The notes under the pieces are model-generated. The model searched no databases and was not told where the DNA came from. It was given only the letters and a program-made list of their open reading frames with translations. A program made the position numbers and the translations under genes. From contig JASLQF010000012.1 of the NCBI GenBank assembly GCA_030744625.1, positions 1 to 44,135 of the forward strand: 44,135 nucleotides of DNA. Direction: 5' to 3'. This document shows, piece by piece, positions 33,085 through 40,410 of this stretch (the first letter of the stretch is position 1; every line of letters starts with the position of its first letter). The DNA comes from Rhodospirillales bacterium (lineage in GTDB: Bacteria; Pseudomonadota; Alphaproteobacteria; Rhodospirillales; JASLQF01).

Positions 33085-33522
33085 ATGAGCGAAAGCACGA
33101 CTGAAGGCGCCGACAAGGTCCATTTCGAGTTGGTGACGCCGGCCAGGCTCCTCGCCACCGAGGACGCCGACATGGTGGTGGTGCCGGGCGGCGACGGCGA
33201 TTTCGGCGTGCTCCCCGGCCACGCGCCCCTGTTGTCCAGCCTGCGGGCCGGCGTCGTCCACCTTTACGATGGCGATGCCATCGTCGAGCGCATCTTCGTC
33301 AGCGGCGGTTTCGCGGAGGTGACGGCCGAGCGTTGCACGGTGCTGGCGGAGGAGGCCGTGCGGGTCGCCGAGATCGCCCAGGATGAAGCCGGGCAGAGGC
33401 TCGACGCGGCGCGCCAGCGCCTGGCCGAGGCGGACGACGAGAAGGACCGCAAGCAGGCCGAGCTCGACGTCAATTCCGCCGAAATCATGGTGGCCGCGGC
33501 CAAGGAGCACGGCGGCGGCTAG
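33085..33522 (+). CDS. atpC: ATP synthase F1 epsilon subunit
   Basis: Epsilon sits on the central stalk and can inhibit ATP hydrolysis. The 145-residue protein has the N-terminal beta-sandwich: FELVTPARLLATEDADMVVVPGG, split here as FELVTPARLLATEDADM and VVVPGGDGDFGVLPGHAPLL, and VSGGFAEVTAERCTVLAE, then a C-terminal pair of helices (about residues 90-140) rich in Glu, Ala and Arg. It closes the atpHAGDC operon, 31 bp after atpD. F0 genes are absent, as usual for Alphaproteobacteria, where they form another operon. Confidence 0.95.
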   Translation: MSESTTEGADKVHFELVTPARLLATEDADMVVVPGGDGDFGVLPGHAPLLSSLRAGVVHLYDGDAIVERIFVSGGFAEVTAERCTVLAEEAVRVAEIAQDEAGQRLDAARQRLAEADDEKDRKQAELDVNSAEIMVAAAKEHGGG

Positions 33523-33640
33523 CGGCGTGGCGGGCCCGGCCGCCGCCATGTCGATCGGTGCGTCCATGGCCCCCGGGTCGGCGATCGGTCCATGTACGGC
33601 GAGAGTTGCGTTTCCGACAACCGCCATGGCCGGCGCGCCG

Positions 33641-33657
33641 GACGAGGGAACCTCGTC
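33641..33657 (+). terminator. hairpin in the atpC-sixA gap
   Basis: GACGAGG-GAA-CCTCGTC forms a 7-bp stem with a 3-nt loop, 118 bp after the atpC stop, without a T-run. The remaining 227-bp gap holds no gene I can support. It may mark the end of the atp transcript. Confidence 0.3.
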
Positions 33658-33749
33658 GGATGGCGGCGTCCCGGCGCCGATGCCGGCTCGAATGCCGCCT
33701 TGCCGGCCCTTTCGGAAGTCGTGTAATCAGGCGTGGAGAGGATCGAGGC

Positions 33750-34235
33750 ATGAAACTCTATCTCGTTCAGCATGGCGCGGCGGTCCCCGAGGAAGAGGAT
33801 CCTGATCGCCCGCTTTCCGACGAGGGGCGCCGGGACATCCAGCGTCTGGCCTCGTTCACGGCGCGCGCCGGCACCCGGGTGGCGCGCGTTATCCACAGCG
33901 GTAAGCGCCGCGCCCTGGAGACGGCGGTGATTCTCGCCTCGGTGGTTGGGCCCGGCAAGATCGTCGAGGAGGCGGTGTCCGGCCTCGGCCCCAACGATAC
34001 GACCGACCAGTTTTTCGCCGCCGCCGCCACCTGGGCCGAGGACGCCGAATCGGGCGACATCATGGTGGTTGGCCACCAGCCCTTCATGGGCCGCATGGCT
34101 TCGCGGCTGTTGGTGGGCTCGGAAAACATCGCCGACATCGGGTTCCAGCCGGGCACCGTGGTCTGCGTGGAAAGCGCCGAGGACGGGCGCTGGGTCCTCG
34201 CCTGGATGGCTGGCCCCGGGCTCCTGGGGCTTTAG
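33750..34235 (+). CDS. sixA: SixA-like phosphohistidine phosphatase (histidine phosphatase family)
   Basis: A 161-residue cytoplasmic protein of the histidine phosphatase superfamily. SixA removes phosphate from phosphohistidines on HPt domains or PTS proteins. It has the catalytic His in LYLVQHGAAVPEEED (His8), RPLSDEGRRD, an Arg/His-bearing RVIHSGKRRALETA, and the second active-site His in DIMVVGHQPFMG. The superfamily's RHG triad reads QHG here (Gln7), a variant I recall from some SixA-like proteins. Start at the ATG at 33750 after GAGAGGATCGAGG. The flavin-reductase-like gene follows 46 bp later. Confidence 0.87.
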   Translation: MKLYLVQHGAAVPEEEDPDRPLSDEGRRDIQRLASFTARAGTRVARVIHSGKRRALETAVILASVVGPGKIVEEAVSGLGPNDTTDQFFAAAATWAEDAESGDIMVVGHQPFMGRMASRLLVGSENIADIGFQPGTVVCVESAEDGRWVLAWMAGPGLLGL

Positions 34236-34281
34236 GCGCGGCGCGCTACATAACGTCAAACCGGCAACAAAGGAGGCAGGG

Positions 34282-34785
34282 ATGGATCCCGATCACAAGA
34301 AGACGGCGCTGCGCATGATTCCCTACGGTATTTACGTGCTCACCGCCGAGGACGGCGACGGCAACACGGCGGCGGCGACCGTCAACTGGGTTACCCAGAC
34401 GTCGTTCGAACCACCCCTCGTCGCCGTCGGGGTGAAAGCCGACTCGGGCGCCTACGAGGTGCTTAAGGCGGCCGGGCACTTTGCCCTCAACATGCTGGGC
34501 AAGGGCCAGCAGGGCGCCGCCTTCTCCTTCTTCAAGCCGGCCCAGCGTGACGGCGACACCATCAACGGCGAGCCCATCAGCGCCGGCGCGACGGGGGCGC
34601 CGATCCTGGCCAGCGCGCCCGCCGCGGTCGAATGCAAGGTGGCCGAGATCGTCGAGCGCGGAGACCATCACATCGTCATCGGCGAGGTGGTGGGCGCCAC
34701 CGTCAACACGGCTCCCGAAGGGCGGCCCGACGAGGCCATCCTGGAAATGAAGGAACTCGGCGACAACGTCTTCTACGGCGGCTGA
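34282..34785 (+). CDS. flavin reductase-like FMN-binding protein
   Basis: A 167-residue protein of the flavin reductase (split-barrel, Flavin_Reduct) family: PYGIYVLTAEDGDGNTAAATVNWVTQTSF at its start, shown here as PYGIYVLTAEDGDG and AATVNWVTQTSFEPPLVAVG, with the typical Ser/Thr-rich FMN loop, then FALNMLG and HHIVIGEVV. Such proteins reduce FMN or FAD with NAD(P)H, or bind FMN as small oxidoreductases. A perfect AGGAGG precedes the ATG at 34282. It lies between the SixA-like gene and the DenD-like gene, on the same strand, with gaps of 46 and 38 bp. Partner monooxygenase not seen. Confidence 0.87.
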   Translation: MDPDHKKTALRMIPYGIYVLTAEDGDGNTAAATVNWVTQTSFEPPLVAVGVKADSGAYEVLKAAGHFALNMLGKGQQGAAFSFFKPAQRDGDTINGEPISAGATGAPILASAPAAVECKVAEIVERGDHHIVIGEVVGATVNTAPEGRPDEAILEMKELGDNVFYGG

Positions 34786-34823
34786 GCGCCGCCTGGGACG
34801 GGGCGCCCGGGGGAGCCGTCGCC

Positions 34824-35816
34824 ATGCAGGTCGTCATCACGGGGGGGACCGGGTTTCTCGGCCTGGCCCTGGCTCGCCGCCTGACCGGTCTTGCCGGACT
34901 CACCGGGGTCTCCGGGCGTGCCGAGGCCATCGACGAGATCGTGCTCTTCGATCGAACCGTGCCCGATGCGCCGCCGTCCGGCCTCGACCGGCGGGCGCGT
35001 CTGGTCGCCGACGACGTGACCGACCGCCAAGCCGTCGAGGCGCTCATCGATGACGACGACGTCGCGGTCTTCCACCTGGCTTCGGTGGTCAGCGCCGGGG
35101 CTGAGCGCGACTTCGATCTCGCCATGGGCGTCAACCTCGACGGCGGGCGCAACGTGCTGGAAGCGGTTCGCCGGCGCGCCGGGGTGCCGCGCGTGGTGTT
35201 CGCGAGCTCCATCGCCACTTTCGGCGGAACCCTGCCCGACGTGGTCTCGGACAGCACCAAGCATACGCCGCAGACCACCTACGGCATGACCAAGGTGATC
35301 GGCGAATTGATGATCAACGATTATTCGCGCAAACGCTTCATCGACGGGCGCACGGCGCGGTTGCCGACGGTCATCGTGCGGCCGGGCAAGCCCAACGCAG
35401 CGGCGTCGAGTTTCGCCAGCGGCGTCTTCCGCGAACCCCTCGACGGCGCGCCGTGCGTGCTTCCGGTGACGGTGGAGACCCGCGTCGCGGTAATCGGGTT
35501 GCGCACCTGCGTGGATGGCCTGATCACCCTCTACGAGGTGGACGGCGCGGCGCTCGGCCCCGACCGCGCCGTCAATCTGCCGGCCCTGACGGTTTCGGTG
35601 GCCGAGATGATGGAAGCCGTCGGAAAGGTTGCCGCCGAACGGGGCCGGGATTTGGGTCCGATCACGGTGGTGCCCGATCCGGATGTCCAGCGCATCGTCG
35701 ATAGCTGGCCGGCCCGCACGGAGGCCGGGCGCGCCCGCGCCCTCGGCCTTTCCGGCGACGAAGGACTGGAGCGCATCGTCAGCGACTACATCGACGATTT
35801 TCTCGCGCAACCGTGA
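34824..35816 (+). CDS. D-erythronate dehydrogenase (DenD)-like NAD-dependent epimerase family protein
   Basis: A 330-residue extended SDR with GGTGFLG (residues 7-13), VFHLASVVSAGAERDFDLAM, VNLDGGRNVLEAVR, the FASSIATFGG serine region, TTYGMTKVIGEL with the Tyr-x3-Lys pair, and RLPTVIVRPGKPNAAASSFA, a stretch I recognise from DenD-type enzymes that oxidise D-erythronate at C2. The 4-carbon acid-sugar pathway partners (a DUF1537 kinase, PdxA2-like protein, isomerase) are not present, so the in vivo substrate is uncertain. Start at the ATG 34824, after GGGGGAG. Confidence 0.8.
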   Translation: MQVVITGGTGFLGLALARRLTGLAGLTGVSGRAEAIDEIVLFDRTVPDAPPSGLDRRARLVADDVTDRQAVEALIDDDDVAVFHLASVVSAGAERDFDLAMGVNLDGGRNVLEAVRRRAGVPRVVFASSIATFGGTLPDVVSDSTKHTPQTTYGMTKVIGELMINDYSRKRFIDGRTARLPTVIVRPGKPNAAASSFASGVFREPLDGAPCVLPVTVETRVAVIGLRTCVDGLITLYEVDGAALGPDRAVNLPALTVSVAEMMEAVGKVAAERGRDLGPITVVPDPDVQRIVDSWPARTEAGRARALGLSGDEGLERIVSDYIDDFLAQP

Positions 35817-35864
35817 TTGCCGCGTGCCGCTGGCTTCGACCCGAAGACGACCGGGAATTTCAAG

Positions 35865-35918
35865 GCTTATGCAAGTTGGAAAGATGGAATTAGCGGTGGT
35901 AGTATACGCTGCATAAGC
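35865..35918 (+). promoter_or_regulatory. promoter bracketed by a 9-bp inverted repeat, upstream of the ABC operon
   Basis: TTGGAA (35876-35881) and TAGTAT (35900-35905) are 18 bp apart and form a plausible sigma-70 promoter about 73 bp before the substrate-binding protein start. It is flanked exactly by GCTTATGCA (35865-35873) and its perfect complement TGCATAAGC (35910-35918). The arms are 36 bp apart, so a regulator could bind on both sides of the promoter, or the arms could pair in DNA. No regulator gene is adjacent. Confidence 0.5.
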
Positions 35919-35978
35919 GCCCCCGGCGTTCAAGGGGCGGATGATTAAAAGCGAACAGCCAATGTGGGAGGGACAGAA

Positions 35979-37106
35979 ATGAGTAAGCCTAAGAAACCAA
36001 TCGGTGACGCCAGGGACGCCACGCAAGGGGTCTCGCGCCGATCGTTCATCAAGGGAAGCGGCGGGCTGGGGTTCGTCCTGGCCGCCGGCGTCGCACCGGC
36101 CTTTATCCGCGAGGCGGGCGCTTCCAAGATGCGCGAGATTTCGTTCATGCTGCCGTGGCTATTCGTCGGCGGCCATGGCTTCGAGTTTGCCGCGCAAAGC
36201 GTCGGCTGGAAGAAACGGGGCCTCGACGTTTCCATCGCCCGGGGCTATGGCTCCGGCGCCGCCTGCAAGGCCATTTCCGCCGGCAAGGCCATGTTCGCCG
36301 AGGCCGATTACGGCGTCATGGTGAATGGCGTGGCGAAGGGTCTCAACAACGTCGCCATCGGCGCCAAGCTTCAAAAGAGCCCGATCGCCATCAGTTGCCG
36401 CAAGGATACGGGGATCAAAGCCGTCAAGGACCTCGAAGGCAGCCACATCTTGCAGTCCGCGTCATCGGGCGACCTGATCATGTGGCCGGGGTTCGTCCGC
36501 GCCGCCGGCATTGACGGCGGCAAGGTGAAGAAGACCATCGTCCATCCCAGCAAGCTGATCAGCTCGGTGCTCAACAAGCAGGCGGATTGCATGGGGGCCT
36601 ACTACGTCAGCAACGGGGCCGCGGTCGGCTTCAACACCCCGACGGTGGATTTCCTGTACGCCGATTTCGGCCTTCAATCGTTTTCGCTGGGGCTCATCAC
36701 CACACGGGAGATGATCAAGAACGACCCGAAGCTGGTGCAGGATATGGTCGACGGGGCCATGGAGGGGCTCAAGCTGCAGCTGCTCGAGCCGGAAAAGGCC
36801 CTCGATCACATGATCGCGGCGCGCCCCGAACTCAAGACCAAGCCGCGCAAGCTCATGCTCTTGCAGATGGGGAACACCAACTTCCTGAGCATCGGGCCGG
36901 CGGTCGAGAAGAACGGCCTGGGCTGGATGTCCGAGAAAGACCAAAAGGGCACACGCGACGTGGTGATCAAATACATGAAGGCCGAGAACGTTCCCCAAAC
37001 GTCGGCGCTGTTCACCAACAAGTTCGCGGGCAACGTCAAGCTCTCGGCGGCGGAATGGGCCAAGGCAAAGGCCATGACCGCCGGCAATGACCCGAACAAG
37101 GCCTGA
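35979..37106 (+). CDS. ABC transporter substrate-binding protein (NMT1/THI5-like, Tat-exported)
   Basis: A 375-residue periplasmic protein. The N-terminus has a twin-arginine motif, SRRSFIKGSGG, followed by a hydrophobic GFVLAAGVAPAF stretch, so export is by the Tat route in folded form. The mature part has the type-2 periplasmic binding fold of the NMT1/TauA/SsuA group: FMLPWLFVGGHGFEFAAQSVGWKK at its start, given as FMLPWLFVGGHGFEFAAQS, then GLDVSIARGYGSG, KAVKDLEGSHIL and YYVSNGAAVGF. This group carries sulfonates, nitrate, pyrimidine precursors, phthalate-like acids and others; the ligand here is unknown. GGGAGGG precedes the ATG. First gene of the ABC operon. Confidence 0.88.
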   Translation: MSKPKKPIGDARDATQGVSRRSFIKGSGGLGFVLAAGVAPAFIREAGASKMREISFMLPWLFVGGHGFEFAAQSVGWKKRGLDVSIARGYGSGAACKAISAGKAMFAEADYGVMVNGVAKGLNNVAIGAKLQKSPIAISCRKDTGIKAVKDLEGSHILQSASSGDLIMWPGFVRAAGIDGGKVKKTIVHPSKLISSVLNKQADCMGAYYVSNGAAVGFNTPTVDFLYADFGLQSFSLGLITTREMIKNDPKLVQDMVDGAMEGLKLQLLEPEKALDHMIAARPELKTKPRKLMLLQMGNTNFLSIGPAVEKNGLGWMSEKDQKGTRDVVIKYMKAENVPQTSALFTNKFAGNVKLSAAEWAKAKAMTAGNDPNKA

Positions 37107-37159
37107 GCGCTGAATAAACTCGGCGTTCGGGAGCAAACCTCGAATGCGATGAAGGAAAC

Positions 37160-37196
37160 GGGGGGGCGCGCGGAAAAGTCACCGTAGCGCCCCCCC
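37160..37196 (+). terminator. GC hairpin between binding protein and ATPase genes
   Basis: GGGGGGGCGC (37160-37169) pairs with GCGCCCCCCC (37187-37196) over 10 bp, with a 17-nt loop, in the 98-bp gap. It has no T-run and ends 8 bp before the ATPase start. Such hairpins commonly stabilise binding-protein mRNA and reduce downstream expression. Confidence 0.5.
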
Positions 37197-37204
37197 AATC
37201 TGCA

Positions 37205-37963
37205 ATGACCGCTCTGCACGTCCGCGTTTCGGACTTCAGCAAGACGTACAAGACCCGTCGCGACGAGATCGAGGCCATCCGCGCCGTCGATATGGACGTG
37301 CGGGAGACCGAGTTCGTGTCGATTCTGGGGCCCAGCGGTTGCGGCAAGAGCACGCTTCTCATGGCCGTCGGCGGGCTGTTGCCGATGTCCGGCGGGCGCA
37401 TCGAAATCGCCGGGCAATTGGTCACCGGTCCGCGCCGCGATACGGGCGTGGTTTTTCAGTCTCCGGTGCTCATGCCATGGCGCTCGATCCTCAACAACGT
37501 TTTGTTTCCCATAGAGTGCCTGGGGCTGTCGCTGGGGGAATATCGGCGTCGCGCCATCGAGCTTCTCGAGATGACGGACCTCGATAAATTCCGCGATGAC
37601 TATCCCTCGGAACTGTCGGGCGGGATGCAGCAGCGGGTGGCCATCTGCCGGGCTCTCATCCACAACCCGAGCCTGTTGTTGATGGATGAGCCCTTCAGCG
37701 CGCTCGATGCCATGACCCGCGACGCCATGAACCAGGAACTCCTGCGCATATGGGAGGAGTTCAAGAAGACGGTGCTGTTCGTGACCCACAGCATTCGGGA
37801 GGCGGTGTACCTGTCCGACCGTGTGTTCGTCATGTCGCCGCGGCCCGCCGTGATAAGCCGGGTGGTGGATATCGCCCTGCCCCGTCCGCGGGACCTGTCG
37901 ATCGAGGAAACGCCGGAGTTCAACGCCTACGTGACGGAGCTTCGCCAAGCCATCGAGGGCTGA
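37205..37963 (+). CDS. ABC transporter ATP-binding protein (NitT/TauT type)
   Basis: A 252-residue ATPase energising the importer. Visible: Walker A GPSGCGKST (residues 42-50), the Q-loop VVFQSPVLMPWRS, the ABC signature LSGGMQQR, Walker B LLLMDEPFSALDAMTRD, and the H-loop VTHSIREAVYLSDRV. The MPWRS after the Q-loop is typical of nitrate/sulfonate/taurine-type transporters. No strong ribosome site precedes the ATG, and the upstream hairpin lies very close, so translation may be weak relative to the binding protein. Confidence 0.94.
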   Translation: MTALHVRVSDFSKTYKTRRDEIEAIRAVDMDVRETEFVSILGPSGCGKSTLLMAVGGLLPMSGGRIEIAGQLVTGPRRDTGVVFQSPVLMPWRSILNNVLFPIECLGLSLGEYRRRAIELLEMTDLDKFRDDYPSELSGGMQQRVAICRALIHNPSLLLMDEPFSALDAMTRDAMNQELLRIWEEFKKTVLFVTHSIREAVYLSDRVFVMSPRPAVISRVVDIALPRPRDLSIEETPEFNAYVTELRQAIEG

Positions 37964-38012
37964 ATCTCGTTGTTGCGGGCGCCTGGGAAGGGCGGGGAAA
38001 GCAGAGGTGGAA

Positions 38013-38810
38013 ATGGAAAACACGAAGGAAAACGGGCTGGCCAACTATCTCGCCGTTCGCGCCCCCCAAATCGCCGCGCCGACGATCATTTCCACCCTCC
38101 TCCTGGTGGTCTGGCAGGTCGGGGTCGAGGTCCTGAACATCCCCGAGGCCATCCTGCCGACGCCGCTCAGGATATTGGAGACGATCGTTTTGCGCTGGGA
38201 GCTGCTGCTCCTGCACTCGTGGCCGACCCTGAGCGAGTGCCTGTTCGGGTTTGCCCTGGCCGTGGCCGTCGGCATGGGGCTCGGAATCCTTCTGGCCCTC
38301 TCGCAGCTCTTCCGGGTCGGTGTCTATCCGCTCATCGTGGCCTTCCAGGTGGTGCCCAAGGTGGCGCTGGCGCCGCTGTTCATCGTGTGGTTCGGCCTCG
38401 GCATGACGTCGCGGGTGCTGCTCGCCTTCGTCATCGCCTTCTTCCCCATGGTGGTCAACACCTACGCCGGCATCCAAAGCACCGATCCCATCATGGTGCG
38501 CATGGCGCGCGCCTCCAGCGCCACCCGCTGGACGATCTTCCGCAAGATCGAGTTCCCGACGGCGCTTCCCTACATATTCAGCGGCTTGAAGATCGGCATC
38601 ACCTTCGCCGTCATCGGCATCATCGTCGCCGAATTCGTGACCGCGCAGGAGGGGCTCGGCTATCTCATCGTCTTTTCCGAGGGCAACGTGGACACGCCCA
38701 TGCTGATGGCGGCGCTGATCGTACTCAGCCTCATCGGGGTCATCCTGTACGCCGCCATCGGCGGGCTGGAGAAGCTGATCATCCGCTGGGATGTCGGCCA
38801 GAAAATGTGA
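38013..38810 (+). CDS. ABC transporter permease (NitT/TauT type)
   Basis: A 265-residue inner-membrane permease with about six hydrophobic helices. The EAA-like coupling loop, RASSATRWTIFRKIEFPTALP followed by YIFSGLKIGITFAVIG, is diagnostic of the SsuC/TauC/NrtB group; I show it as FRKIEFPTALPYIFSGLKI. Start chosen at the ATG at 38013, five bases after AGAGG; an in-frame GTG at 38007 would add two residues. It lies 49 bp after the ATPase gene and 52 bp before the UbiD-family gene, so all are likely one operon. Confidence 0.93.
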   Translation: MENTKENGLANYLAVRAPQIAAPTIISTLLLVVWQVGVEVLNIPEAILPTPLRILETIVLRWELLLLHSWPTLSECLFGFALAVAVGMGLGILLALSQLFRVGVYPLIVAFQVVPKVALAPLFIVWFGLGMTSRVLLAFVIAFFPMVVNTYAGIQSTDPIMVRMARASSATRWTIFRKIEFPTALPYIFSGLKIGITFAVIGIIVAEFVTAQEGLGYLIVFSEGNVDTPMLMAALIVLSLIGVILYAAIGGLEKLIIRWDVGQKM

Positions 38811-38862
38811 CCAGGGGGCGCCGGACCAATGCTTCTCTACTTTCTCAGCAAGGGTGAATTCG

Positions 38863-40215
38863 ATGGCACGTAAGGGGTTTCGTGATTTTGTGGACGATCT
38901 CGAACAGGCCGGGGAGCTTTGCCGCGTCACCAAGGAGGTCGATCCGCGGCAGATCCCCGGGCTCATGGCGCAGGCCCCCGAGGCGACGTTTTTCGAAAAC
39001 ATCACCGGCTATCCCGATTGGCGGCTCGCCGGCGCCCTGGTCTCGACGCGAAAGCGCCTGGCCATCTCCATGGACTGTTCGCAAGACGACATCGCGTTCC
39101 GCTTCGAGGAAGCGCTGGGCCGGCTGATCGACCCGATCCACGTCAACGAGGGGGCGTGCCAGGAAGTCGTGCATACCGGCGACGACGTGGACCTGACGGC
39201 GATCCCCTATCCGCTGATGCACGTCTTCGACGGCGGTCCGTACCTCTCGGGCACGTTGGTAGTCTCCAACGACCCCGAGTACGGCCCCAACGTCGGGTCC
39301 TACCGGCTGATGTACCGGACGCCGCGAGAGACCGGCATCGACCTGGTTTCGTCCTCGGACATGCGTTTCTATTATCAGCGCGCCCTGGACCAGGGGAAGC
39401 CGCTGGAGATCGCCGTCGCCATCGGCCTCCACCCCTTCGAGATGCTGGCGTCCTCCTACAAGGCGCCGATCCGCAGCAACGAATTCGCCATCGCCGGTGG
39501 CCTGCACGGCGAAGCGGTGCCCCTGGTCAAATGCAAGACCGTCGACCTCGAGGTTCCGGCCGATGCCGAACTCGTGCTGGAGGGCGAGCTCCTGCCCATC
39601 GGCTGGACGGCCGACGAGGGCCCCTTCGGCGAGTTCAACCAGATTTCCGGCGACGTCAAGTGGAACCCCATCTTCCGCGTCAAGTGCATCACCCACCGGC
39701 GCGATCCTATCTTCTATCTGTTGCAAATGCCGTTGGAGAACGACTGGCTGTCGGCGCCGGTGACCGAAGCGGCGGGGCTGCAGGCGCTGCGCGTGGCCAG
39801 CGTCGAGCCGGTATCGATCCGCGCCCCTGTGGGGTCGTGCGGCTATTGGGGGCTCGTCGCCTCCATCCGCAAGCGGCCGGGCGAGGGCAAGAACGCCTTG
39901 CTGGCGCTGCTCTCGGTCGCCGAGGTCAAGTACGCGGTCGTCACCGATGACGACATCAACATCCACGATCCGGACGAGCTCGATTGGGCGATGGCGCTCC
40001 GCGTGCAGGCCGACAAGGACGTGATCATCCTCACCGGCGCCCGCGCCAAGCACATCGACCCCAGCGTGCGCGCCTGGGAACTCGGCAAGGGCGGCCTGCC
40101 GACCACCGCCAAGATGGGAATCGACGCCACCATCCCGGAAGGCATCCCCAAGAAGTTCTATAAGCGGATCGAGCAATACGGCGTCGACCGGGTCCGCCTG
40201 GAGGACTTCCTGTGA
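38863..40215 (+). CDS. UbiD family decarboxylase (prenylated-FMN dependent)
   Basis: UbiD-type enzymes reversibly decarboxylate aromatic, heteroaromatic or alpha,beta-unsaturated acids with prenylated FMN made by UbiX. The 450-residue protein has the cofactor-site GPNVGSYRLMYR (Asn143 and Arg148, spaced as Asn168/Arg173 of Fdc1) and the acidic pair in DEGPFGEF (Glu252/Glu257, spaced as Glu277/Glu282). A metal-binding Glu is suggested in SNEFAIAGG (Glu207). The histidine expected about 18 residues after the Arg is not obvious here. It is encoded directly after an ABC importer and before a 63-residue protein (4-bp overlap) and an acetamidase, so a catabolic role, not ubiquinone synthesis, is likely. 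No ubiX in the window. Confidence 0.9.
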   Translation: MARKGFRDFVDDLEQAGELCRVTKEVDPRQIPGLMAQAPEATFFENITGYPDWRLAGALVSTRKRLAISMDCSQDDIAFRFEEALGRLIDPIHVNEGACQEVVHTGDDVDLTAIPYPLMHVFDGGPYLSGTLVVSNDPEYGPNVGSYRLMYRTPRETGIDLVSSSDMRFYYQRALDQGKPLEIAVAIGLHPFEMLASSYKAPIRSNEFAIAGGLHGEAVPLVKCKTVDLEVPADAELVLEGELLPIGWTADEGPFGEFNQISGDVKWNPIFRVKCITHRRDPIFYLLQMPLENDWLSAPVTEAAGLQALRVASVEPVSIRAPVGSCGYWGLVASIRKRPGEGKNALLALLSVAEVKYAVVTDDDINIHDPDELDWAMALRVQADKDVIILTGARAKHIDPSVRAWELGKGGLPTTAKMGIDATIPEGIPKKFYKRIEQYGVDRVRLEDFL

Positions 40216-40403
40216 GCCCCCTGGCAAGCCAGATCGTCGCCGTGCTCGAAAGCACCCCGAAGCAGTTCTCGGAAATCGCCGACGCCCACCTCGACCTGCC
40301 CTGGCGCGAGTTCCTGCAGGCCTGGGGCGAGGTGCGCGCCGCCGATATCGTGAAGCGCGACGGTGACGGCGCCTATTACATCGACGCCGCCGAGCAGGAA
40401 TAA
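40212..40403 (+). CDS. 63-residue protein coupled to the UbiD-type gene, unknown function
   Basis: The GTG start overlaps the UbiD-gene stop by 4 bp (GTGA), indicating translational coupling. The product, MSPLASQIVAVLESTPKQFS at its start, has three predicted helices then a short RDGDGAYYID beta-hairpin, a pattern like a small winged-helix. It has no signal peptide or cysteine. I do not recognise a named family. Because of the overlap it may be an accessory or small subunit for the decarboxylase, or a separate regulator. Ends 7 bp before the acetamidase start. Confidence 0.72.
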   Translation: MSPLASQIVAVLESTPKQFSEIADAHLDLPWREFLQAWGEVRAADIVKRDGDGAYYIDAAEQE

Positions 40404-40410
40404 GCACGCC

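Noticed and set aside
38007-38012. GTG at 38007 as permease start
   Set aside because: It overlaps the AGAGG ribosome site; the ATG at 38013 has proper spacing.
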